Source: Dysidea avara (taxonomy: Eukaryota > Porifera > Demospongiae > Dictyoceratida > Dysideidae). From it: a DNA stretch of 64,000 bases. The position numbers were made by a program, and so were the translations under genes. The stretch spans positions 31,264,368 through 31,328,367 of the forward strand of contig NC_089276.1 of the NCBI RefSeq assembly GCF_963678975.1. The letters run 5' to 3'. The notes under the pieces are model-generated. The model saw nothing but the letters and a program-made list of their open reading frames with translations, made no database searches and was not told where the DNA came from. This document shows positions 37,127 to 46,161 of the stretch, one piece after another (position 1 is the stretch's first letter; the number at the start of each line of letters is the position of its first letter).

Positions 37127-37834
37127 GCACACTAAAGAAGTAGAGGAGGCCAAGAAAACAAGGGACATGCAAATAGAAACTTTAAATGATTTGCTAAAAA
37201 TGAAAGGTGATGAAATAGTTAAATTACAGAAAGAAAAGGAAGAGATTCTTCAAAGTAAAGGTGCTGAAATGGAAGACCTACAAAAACAGATAAGTGAACA
37301 AAATAATAAAATTCAACAATTGGAAGAAAGTTTACACAAAACGACAGAAAATGAAGAAAAAGAAAAGCCAAATGAACCAGATGAATCATCAACTGCTGAA
37401 GAGTTAAGTGTCAAGATAGGTGAATTACACACGGAGCTGAAAGAAAAAGATAACATTATAAAGCAGCTAGAAATTGAAAGGTACATATCTAGTTTAATAT
37501 GCACATAAATGTTACACTGTAATAATAATTTACAGGGACCACTTAAAAGAAACGTGTGAAGTGCTTAAGATGAACAGGCAAACTGTGGATAAATGTGCCA
37601 ATGCTGTTGAGAAAATTGCAAGTGCTGCTGATAAAGCAATGGATGTAAGTAAAAATTACTACATGCATAACAATATTATGTTTCTTTCTTTTTAAGAAAT
37701 TTCCTAATGCATCTAAACAGCAGTCAACAGGAAATAACAATACTACTATGGCCGCCACAGTTCAAACGTCCTCCATTGCTGAAAATTTAGTTGACAAGTT
37801 GATCAAATCAGACAGCTCTGGTTCTTCAGAATAA
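37127..37834 (+). CDS. 3' end of a coiled-coil protein gene (three exons)
   Basis: Exons 37127-37480, 37536-37644 and 37697-37834 have consensus GT-AG sites and join in phase (2, 0) into 200 codons ending at TAA. The first exon is a long Lys/Glu-rich coiled coil (QIETLNDLLKMKGDEIVKLQ, then EMEDLQKQISEQNNKIQQLE). The second continues it (NRQTVDKCANAVEKIASAAD). The last is a Ser/Thr/Asn-rich tail (SSIAENLVDKLIKSDSSGSS). A candidate AATAAA follows at 37931. Introns are 52-55 nt. The upstream exons begin before 37127 and were not located; 13703-14113 or the 10.5-11.3 kb cluster are possible sources. No enzymatic domain is visible; a scaffold role would be a guess. Confidence 0.75.
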
Positions 37835-37930
37835 AATCAAATCATTCCTATTCACTGATTATTATTTCACATGCATTTTGTAATTTAGGTAACAACATTG
37901 TAGCTTAACTTTTTGTCCACTTTGGGTCAT

Positions 37931-37936
37931 AATAAA
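37931..37936 (+). terminator. Poly(A) signal AATAAA for the coiled-coil gene
   Basis: A canonical hexamer about 100 bp after the stop codon at 37834, in the correct orientation. Confidence 0.6.
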
Positions 37937-37939
37937 CTT

Positions 37940-39530
37940 TATCCAGTTGTGTGATAGAGCTTTTTTATATTACCTGACTGCTCTATTAGAGTATCTCGAT
38001 CTTTTCACCAAAATCATAATCCAGAACAATGCTATAAGTGTTGCTATCATGTTGCAAACTATTATTTAACTTAAATGTGTCCTGTTCCATGACAGATTTC
38101 AGATTCTGGAAACCTGAAGTTTCAATTTCTTAATGTTTCAAGTAGTGTGTAAAATCCAAAGGGGTTTCCTGAAACCCCTGGAAACCCCCCTCTGTATGCC
38201 CCTGCATTTACATGGGTTATTCTATGTCAAATTATTAGAGAAATTAAAAAGTTAATAATTATATAATATATATCCCACTCTGTACTGAATTCAAATTGAA
38301 AACAAAGATGCTGTAGCTAAAAATCATACATCAAGTGTTTCATTGGATTAGTCCTTTCATCACTTCCACGTTTTGCCTCTTTGCTCATATTTTCTGAATT
38401 TGTGATTGTGCAATACTTTTACTATATACATAGTGAAACCTGTTTAAGTAGATCATCATACAGTAATGCTAGATCACCTGACTAAATTGACTATTGTATC
38501 TGAAATAGTGTCATTTGTGTACAAAATGACACTGTGGTCCTGTGTGATGCAGCCACCTCCAGGAAAAATGGCCCAAAGGTGACTGGAATAGAAAATCGGG
38601 TTCACTATTACTTTATGATAACCAATTAAATTAAAGTAATTAAATTAACTAATTTGGATTTTTAACATGCAGTGTAAGTTTTTTGTCGATGTAAGCTTAA
38701 TTTTCTGTCTGCATGTAAACAATTGTTGGAGAGCACATTTGTAGAATATCTTTTTGCAAATCTGGTTACAAATGTACTCGTGTGTTGAACACTTTATTAT
38801 GTTGTTGAAAGTTTGCTCTTACGTGCTAAAATTACAAAGTTACCAAAATGCTCAAGCAGAATTAGTAGAAGAATTACATAAATTATTTAAAAAAATTTGG
38901 TTTGATGTACATTTCATGATCTGTACTACGTAAGATCAACAGTGTGAGATCACCAACGTTTGTCATCAATGCAAACAGGCATGATTTCAGTATGAATTGT
39001 AATGAAGGATATGTTGTAATCTACTCACATAAATATAGCTAGATGAAGAGGTATAGGCACAGTTATACATTTGTACTTACGATCAGTTGCCCTTTCTTCA
39101 CTGTAAATTGTAGAGATTAGGGCTTTCTATATGTTATATAGTAAAGTAGTGCCCCTCCCAACAAGCTCAATAATTATGAACAGCACACGAAGCAATCATT
39201 ACAAAAATGATTGAAATAGTAAGCTGTCCTACTAATGGGATGCTTTATATATCTAAAGACATGCTGTGAGAACGTAAGGTTGTACTGATATGGAGACACA
39301 AAAAAATGACTTAATCTTGGTATGATAAGTACGCAATTTTAAGTACTACCAAAGTGAATGGGCTCCAAGGGGATATCTTGTGTGATTGTACTGGTGAAGC
39401 ATGGCACCTGGTATAGTAAGTCACTTGGCTCAATAGAACACTTGCTTACGAACCCACAGCAATGCAATTATAGCCTCCTGTGCATAAACAATTAGTAAAC
39501 CATTGATTAATTAAAATATGTTACTTGTAA
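37940..39530. other. No supported gene; repeat remnants
   Basis: Contains a motif copy (37976-38002), a lone G/C-rich end (GGGGTTTCCTGAAACCCC ... GCCCCTG at 38160-38206) and a lone MITE family A end near 38745-38772. Confidence 0.4.
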
Positions 39531-39536
39531 CTGCAT

Positions 39537-39675
39537 GGATCCGTGTAATTTGGGGCCAATTATAAGTCTAATATTACAAACGGTAAAGTAAATAGGCGCG
39601 CGCAGTGCACGAAGCGCCTATTTACTTTACCGTTTGTAATATTAGGCTTATAATTGGCCCCAAATTACACGGATC
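39537..39675. repeat. Long near-perfect palindrome (foldback)
   Basis: Arms of about 62-68 bp run from GGATCCGTGTAATTTGGGGC to GCGCC and mirror through a ~12-nt loop (GCGCAGTGCACGAA region) to GGCCCCAAATTACACGGATC. Only one or two mismatches were seen. It is not part of any coding region. Confidence 0.92.
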
Positions 39676-39835
39676 TGCATGGCTATCATGTTTCGCTTAT
39701 GATTAAAATTACAATTCAGTATCGTAATTAAAAGAAATATCACATACTGTAGTAAAATGTGTACAGTTTATTATGTGTGTGTGTTAAATGTGATATACAT
39801 ACGTAATCACTGTAATTCCAGTAACACTGAAAAGT

Positions 39836-40215
39836 TAAAGGTTTGCAGTTATTCCAACAGGATACAGTAAACATGAACATATATATATTTTAAATCTTGC
39901 AGCTATTCCAGCAATACTAAAACGTTTCTATTCAAGGTTTCAAATCTTGCAGTTAATCTAGCAATACTAAAACGTTTATACTAAAGGTTTCAAATCTTGC
40001 AGTTAACCCAACAATTCTAAAACGTTTATACTAAAGGTTTTAAATCTTGCAGTTAACCCAACAATGCTAAAACGTTTATACTAAAGGTTTCAAATCTTGC
40101 AGTTAACCCAGCAAGATAAAAATGCTTGTACTAAAGATTTCAAAATTGCAGTTAACCCAGCAAGATAAAAATGTTTATGGTAAAGATCTCATGTTTTGCA
40201 GTTATATACCATATG
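39836..40215. repeat. ~51-bp tandem repeat, about seven units
   Basis: Units carry TTTCAAATCTTGCAGTTAAC, CAACAATACTAAAACGTTTA and TACTAAAGG. The units at 39960-40120 are the best preserved and edges are degraded. Confidence 0.9.
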
Positions 40216-40307
40216 TTTAAAACTTTTCTTAAGTAGAGGGGTTAGCTGCAATACTGAAAACCTTTAGTAGACGTGACAGGTGCTAAAGTTTAGGTGTAGT
40301 CTAAACT

Positions 40308-40371
40308 GCATCCGCTTATCGATTGGAAATTATGGCGCGGCGCTTATAATTTCCAATCGATAAGCGGATGC
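40308..40371. repeat. 64-bp near-perfect palindrome
   Basis: GCATCCGCTTATCGATTGGA at the left reads back as TCCAATCGATAAGCGGATGC at the right, with a GCGCGGCGC centre. It doubles the TIR sequence of the element it opens. Confidence 0.95.
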
Positions 40372-40407
40372 TGAGCTATACCAACAGCTCAGCATCCGCT
40401 GAGCTGG

Positions 40408-40745
40408 GGAGGACGAAGTGGGGACCAACCATACCTCAGAGCCAAAGCATCCTGGAAAGCAGACCTATGGAGAGTGAAACCATGCTCACTCAAAGGTAAG
40501 GTGGTGAGCCAGCTTGAAGCACCTCTAACAGTAGCCAAGTCCATCGCACGCCTCAAGGGAGGCCCAAGCTGAGCTATACCAACAGCTTGGGCCTTCCTTG
40601 AGGCGTGCGATGGACTTGGCTATTGTTAGAGGTGCTTCAAGCTGGCTCACCACCTTACCTTTGAGTGAGCATGGTTTCACTCTCCATAGGTCTGCTTCCA
40701 GGATGCTTTGGCTCTGAGGTATGGTTGGTCCCCACTTCGTCCTCC
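40408..40745. repeat. Inverted repeat, 164-bp arms, 11-nt loop
   Basis: Left arm 40408-40571 and right arm 40583-40745 are inverted copies with two substitutions and one 1-nt deletion in the right arm. The right arm is the sense strand of the HNEI-DLTA gene. The deletion, in the GCTTTCCAGG/GCTTCCAGG stretch, breaks the frame there while the left arm preserves it. Confidence 0.92.
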
Positions 40746-41744
40746 TTCCCTTTGTGCTTGCGGAACCTCCTTTTCTGTTGAGCATGCTTTATCCTGTCCC
40801 AAAGGGGGTTTACCTTCCTTGCGTCACAACGAGATTAGGGACCTTACTGCTACCCTTCTTACTGAGGTTTGTTCCCAGGTGTGTGTTGAGCCAGAGTTAG
40901 CTACAGCCGGTTCAGCATTCTGATGAGTTCCCTCTTCAGTGGCGGATTTAGGGGGGTTTCAAAAGTTTCCACGGAAACCCCCTTTGAAAAATGATTGCGT
41001 AACAATTAAATGTTTTAATTATCGCGGCGTGCGTCTCGATCGAGATACTCTAATAGAGCAGTCACAGTAGCTACTAAAGTAGTGTGTAGGAAGTTATTTA
41101 ATATATTTTATGTACTATTACTAGGCTGTGACCTTTTTTTTTTTTTTTTGGTCTCACCTTACCAAACCAGACGATGTAGTGCAAACTTTTGCGTATCTCA
41201 TGTCAATATATATTTCCACCTTCTAAACTGGAAACCCCCTTTATAAATTCCTAGATCCGCCACTGCTCTTGCCACCTCTAATACTCAGGATTCGGCTCGC
41301 TTGGATGTTGCTGTAAACGGTTTCTGGGGAGGTCGTTCGGAGAGATGTTTCATTGATGTCCGTGTTTTTAACCCTTTTGCTCCTTCTAATAGTTCCTCTT
41401 CTCTGTCGTCCACCTTTAGGAAGCATGAAAAGATTAAGCATCGTGCTTATGGTCAGCGGGTTCGAGAAGTGGAGCATGCCACTTTCACTCCAATTGTTTT
41501 GGCTGCCACTGGCGGTTTAGCCCATGAGGCTACTGTTTTTTATAAGCGACTTGCTTCTCTTCTGGCCACAAAGTGGGGAGATGATTATTCTGTGGTTCTT
41601 GGTTGGCTGCGTTGCTGCCTGAGCTTTTCGTTGTTGCGCTCGGCAATTCAGTGTATTCGTGGGGCACGGTCTTCCATTGGTGTTTACACCAGGACTCCAC
41701 AGTCAGTGGACTTAGTGACCGTGGAATCCCATTTGTCTGCTTAA
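40598..41744 (+). pseudogene. HNEI-DLTA mobile-element protein, C-terminal part, interrupted
   Basis: The blocks read AMDLAIVRGASSWLTTLPLS, then after a frameshift DALALRYGWSPLRPPS, CACGTSFSVEHALSCPKGG and LRHNEIRDLTATLLTEVC. A MITE inserts at 40937. After it the frame resumes at 41266 with TSNTQDSARLDVAVNGFWGG, then RSERCFIDVRVFNPFAPSNS, ATGGLAHEATVFYKRLASLL, and ends LVTVESHLSA with a stop at 41744. A 4-nt gain near 40900 and the MITE disrupt it further. Two CxC/HxxxC-like features (CACG, HALSCP) could bind metal. The family is recurrent mobile-element protein of unknown biochemical role; an older copy lies at 25590-26050. Confidence 0.7.
40937..41265. mobile_element. MITE with CAGTGGCGGAT ends inserted in the pseudogene
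   Basis: Ends CAGTGGCGGATTTAGG and CCTAGATCCGCCACTG are inverted, with GGGGTTTCC inside each end. CTCTT is duplicated at both sides. Removing it restores an in-frame join of the interrupted gene, so it inserted later. It contains a motif copy (41038-41063) and a T homopolymer. Confidence 0.85.
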
Positions 41745-41944
41745 TTTTGTTCAGTTGTCCAGCACTTGCAATCTGTGCTGGGGGTGGTAGGAAAGGGCAG
41801 TCCATCAAGCCCGGGAAAATAAAAAATTTCCAATCGATAAACGGATGCACGGAAAGGGTCTGGCCACGCGAGACTAATTTCCGATCTTTTATGCATACCA
41901 TTTAATATTATCAGCTCACTATCGAAAATCTTAGTCGGGCATGT

Positions 41945-42055
41945 ACTTCACTTCATCTTTTACATCAAGCAGGCTAGTCTGCCTTTGGGGACGGGCGGCG
42001 CCATAATACAAGAAGGCCTCACTCAGCGCAGTAGCATAGAGCATTGGTACTGAGA
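41945..42055. repeat. Dispersed repeat D, copy 2
   Basis: Nearly identical to 12540-12650 (CTTTTACATCAAGCAGGCTA, GGGCGGCGCCATAATACAAG, CCTCACTCAGCGCAGTAGCA). Confidence 0.75.
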
Positions 42056-42125
42056 ATTTTCAATTTGCAACACTTAAGCGCAATGCGTTCACGTGCACGT
42101 CTATCGCGTGAATTTAAAATTCCTA

Positions 42126-42381
42126 CCGTGTTTTTCAGGTTTCTGGCGAAAATCAAAGCATTAACGTGATCAAACACGTGATCCGTGCTTCGAACTAGCA
42201 AGGCTTACAGCAAGGCTTACATAACTTGCAACATACTAGCAATACTTGAACGTGTACAATGATCGGCAAAAGGTGCGAATATTCACTTTAAATGCCTTGC
42301 AAGTTCGAGATGTTTGAATTGCAGATCACGTGTTTGATCACGTTTATGCTTTGATTTTCGCAAGAAACCTGAAAAACACGG
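42126..42381. mobile_element. MITE with ~57-bp TIRs, TA duplication
   Basis: Left end CCGTGTTTTTCAGGTTTCTG...AAATCAAAGCAT...GTGATCAAACACGTGATC mirrors the right end GATCACGTGTTTGATCACGT...GAAAAACACGG with few mismatches. TA flanks both ends. No coding frame. Tc1/mariner-like by target only. Confidence 0.85.
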
Positions 42382-42389
42382 TATAAACA

Positions 42390-43000
42390 CTGTAAGATGT
42401 CATGAGACAAATGAAACACTGACACACGGGTTTAAAATCCATCAACAAGTGACTTATTTTTATTTTATTTTTATGACTTGGTTGAATCAAACGGTCTACA
42501 CCATCGCATGAGTAAAAGGCAGGAAGTGACATACAGGATGAACCGGTGTCATGACGGTTTTGTGATCCGCACAAGTACGAGTCAGTGCAAGAAATCTATC
42601 GGTTCAGTAGCATTGTTCATTATGAGTTGGAAGTATCCTTTTGTGTGGCACATGATGCTGCAGTCCCACAATTGATTACATGCATCGTAGCTAGAGACTA
42701 GTATGGAGTGATTGCAGACTGATGAGCTATTATATATGCATACAGAATAGATAAGTAACTGTAGCCAGCCATGCCATGCCATGCACTTGAAAACAACAAT
42801 TTGATGAATGCACGTATGAACCCACACAGATTGTTCACTGGACTAGGTGTACAGGTAAATAGGCTTGCCTGGGCATCATGTTTGGGCTAGATACGCCCCC
42901 TGTGCTGCATGAGGCCCACTGCTACAACGATTTTCAGGAAGCTTGCTTCAATGTTAGCTGAGAAGCGTAGCATTATGCACCTATCAATGTAATGCCTGAC
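42390..43000. other. No supported gene
   Basis: AT-rich spacer with a CATGCCATGC direct repeat near 42770-42785. Small open frames on both strands are unsupported. Confidence 0.35.
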
Positions 43001-43003
43001 TAC

Positions 43004-43466
43004 CACTAATATGGGGTGGGGGAAGGTCAGGGATGGTGGGGGAATTGTACCTATTAATTGTACGTATTTTATGGCTGTTGGTTGCTACCAACAGACCTTT
43101 GGTGTTTTTTTTTACACCACCAAGCCTAAATAAATAAAATAAATTGATCACCAAATTTCCCCGACATAGTGGGGATTTGTCTTCACTAAAGAAATTCACT
43201 CAGACAGCGAAGGTGTGTGCTTTCAGTTTAGGAAGGAGTGTCTCAGGCGCTAGCTATTATTTTCATACTAGAATCCACTCGAACTAACTCATCACTAGAC
43301 TAACGCCACACGACCGCACAAATCCCCTCCTAGCCCCAACATTCCCGGGGTTTGTAGGTCGAGACTTGGTCAAGGTTTGCATTGCTAGTGCCTCCCCAGT
43401 AGGTGGGGAATTGTAATTTTCAGTGATGCAAATCCCCACCTTCCCCCACCACAGCCCGTATTAGTG
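43004..43466. mobile_element. GC-boxed MITE-like element
   Basis: Left CACTAATATGGGG...TGGGGGAAGG is mirrored at the right by CCTTCCCCCACC...CCCGTATTAGTG. The interior has GGGGATTTG phrases resembling those in the 1550-1946 element and an (AAATA)n tail-like stretch near 43125-43143. No clean target duplication, so boundaries are approximate. Confidence 0.5.
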
Positions 43467-43600
43467 CATATGTGGCTTGAAATGAGGTATGTAAGTTTGG
43501 AAATTAGACTGCTTGTTACTGGTTACAATAGTAACAGAGTAACAACCATGTTAATATCCTTGTGTACACCTATGAATACTACCAACTGCATAACATCAAA

Positions 43601-44136
43601 CAACAGTGGGTAACACCAGGCAACAGAGGGTAACACCAGGCAACAGTGGGTAACAGCAGGCAACAGTGGGTAACAGCAGGCAACAGAGGGTAACAGCAGG
43701 CAACAGTGGGTAACAGCAGGCAACAGCGGGTAACAGCTGGCAACAGTGGGTAACAGCAGGCAACAGTGGGTAACAGCAGGCAACAGGGGGTAACAGCAGG
43801 CAACAGCGGGTAACAGCAGGCAACAGTGGGTAACAGCAGGCAACAGTGGGTAACAGCAGGCAACAGAGGGTAACAGCAGGCAACAGTGGATAACAGCAGG
43901 CAACAGAGGGTAACAGCAGGCAACAGAGGGTAACACCAGGCAACAGAGGGTAACACCAGGCAACAGTGGGTAACAGCAGGCAACAGTGGGTAACAGCAGG
44001 CAACAGTGGGTAACAGCAGGCAACAGTGGGTAACAGCAGGCAACAGTGGGTAACAGCAGGCAACAGAAGTTAACAGTGTGTAACAGTAGGCAACAGTGGG
44101 CAACAGCATGTAACAGAGGGTAACAGCAGGCAACAA
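43601..44136. repeat. 20-bp minisatellite, about 27 units
   Basis: Units are CAACAGTGGGTAACAGCAGG with sparse A/T/C variants. The period is exactly 20 over most of the tract. Because 20 is not a multiple of 3 and the unit lacks stops on the minus strand, all three minus frames are open for 155-185 codons of CCYPLLPAVTH-type repeats. None should be taken as a gene. Confidence 0.97.
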
Positions 44137-44139
44137 TGG

Positions 44140-46160
44140 TCTAAGTTCATACCTGGGAGCAATACAATATTTCCTGATTAGAAAATTAGTGGTTAAGCTC
44201 TCCTAGTTTCCAATCGATTTACCACTGTTATATATTAGTAAAATTTGTAGCCAATAACAAATAGCACATATATACTTGAATAATGCTTTATCAATTTTGA
44301 AGCAGCTAATAAGGTGTTGAAAAAAATTAACATCAGGGGTTGATTTATGGTGGGGTATGCTTGGGATGCTGGACCATTCCTTCAAGATTACTACTATGAC
44401 ATAGCAGGGAAGATGGTACAAAGCATGGTGCAATTACGTGTTAAAAACATACAATGCAGAAGAACGGTTAATTTTTCTATACTTATGGAGGAGACATCCT
44501 TAAAATGATTCATTTTTTAGTAGTATATAGGGATCAAATTAAGTATAAAATCAAAAATTCTAACAAAACAGTCATGCATAATGAACATCTAATAGCAATT
44601 TCATCAACTATATAATTGCAGTGGAAACAATTTCTTGCTTCTATAATCTTTTTGTTCCCACCATCCTGTCACGTCAAATCTAAACTTTTCATAAAGACCT
44701 AGTCTATAAAAACCGGGCATGTGGGTACACATATATCAGATGCATGGCTTACCTTTGTGGCACAGCCACCAGACATTTTACCCTCTAATAAGAATGTAGA
44801 TGGCTTTTTAAGTCAGTTTACAGAATGTATAATATGTTATTCTACATGATCTTATAATCCTATTATGTGGAGTTATAGTTGTAGTTACAGTACATGGAGT
44901 TCCAATCCACGTATAATCCTATTACATACGTGAGCTGAGTTACATGTGACTCTGCCAACATGGTCAACTATATTATGCATTTTATTACCTTTCAGACCAA
45001 GCAAGATTCCAAACCAAACTTATGTACATGTATGCTTGCAATAAGTGCACAATAGAAATGTCAGATGTACCAGTACCTTGCATTAGTTTTTATGTTGCAT
45101 CATTATAACACGTCATACTCAGTATTAATTTATGTATTTGCTGTCTAACTATGGACTTTACCTGCAATTACATCACAAGTGTAAAATTGGCTGCCATAGT
45201 TGTGGATGTGCTTAACAATTTGTATGGGCAACTATGGGAATTGGACAATTATATATGTCTCAGAAGATATCAAGCTCTAACCGACAGGTATGGCTATATG
45301 TAGAGACACTGTAATCCAAACAATTTTCGAAAGATACTTAAATGTATTCCCAAGATCCCTAGTTCCTGCTACTATCGTTAATATTTTATGCTAAATCGAT
45401 TTACACATCAAACATGTATGGATCAAACCTTTCTTCTGTACCAGTAGTTATATTAGTGATCTGAGTTACACATGACTACTGTAGTTTAATACCTTTCAGG
45501 CCAAACAAGATTCCAAAGCAATCGTTAATGCTTTAACTGTATTCAGTCCTCTAGGATATTATCAAGAGTTAACTTGTGATGCTATACTTTAAATCTTTGC
45601 TTCCAAATTGTTACTAAATTCAATGCTAGAAAGAGTATTTTTAAAAATTACTTGAAGGCATACCTCCAGACCCTGGATAGCCATGGAGCTTGCTCTACTA
45701 GCATGCTTAGTATGCTTTGCACATGCATCCACTGTATTAGTATCAACCAGTTAGATACCCCATTAAATTTTGCTCCAGTTAGCACTCCTCCTAGGGTCTG
45801 CCCTTGAATGTATACTTCATAAATTTGGGCTCTGATTACATGACTCCAACATGATGTATATACAATTTCTACACAACAGTTTCTGAAAAAAAGTTAAGTG
45901 CACAGCTGATAATATGCATAAGCACAGTAAATCTGTATGGACACTCGATAAACAAGCTATATAATACTGAGTACTTATAGTTGATTTATTATGATCCTTG
46001 TTTACCAAGCTTTGCATGTATGTCTACCATATTGAACTCTAGTTCTCTACAACCATTGTAATCATAATTTATGAATTGGTGTCATATTGCACATGTATAC
46101 AATTTCATAAATAAATACACTGTCATACAAACACTACCAAATAATTACAATACTAATCAC
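44140..46160. other. No gene seen downstream of the KDZ gene
   Basis: AT-rich sequence with no long frames. TTTATT at about 45983 is a possible poly(A) signal for the minus-strand KDZ gene. No inverted end matching any other place in the window was recognised, so a left terminus for a KDZ element was not found. Confidence 0.35.
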
Positions 46161-46161
46161 A

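Larger units (their letters stand above)
40308..41848 (+). mobile_element. TIR-bounded element carrying HNEI-DLTA pseudogene and palindromes
   Basis: The left end GCATCCGCTTATCGATTGGA and the right end ATTTCCAATCGATAAACGGA...TGC are inverted copies. Inside, from left to right, are a 64-bp palindrome, a small hairpin, a 164-bp-arm inverted repeat, the first part of a decayed protein gene, an inserted MITE (40937-41265) and the rest of the gene. No target duplication was seen. The element is internally deleted because the protein's N-terminus is missing. Class unknown. Confidence 0.6.

Noticed and set aside
43523-44136. Three overlapping minus-strand ORFs of 155-185 codons rich in CCYPLLPAVTH
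   Set aside because: They are the three frames of a 20-bp minisatellite without stops; no splice, composition or family evidence for a protein.
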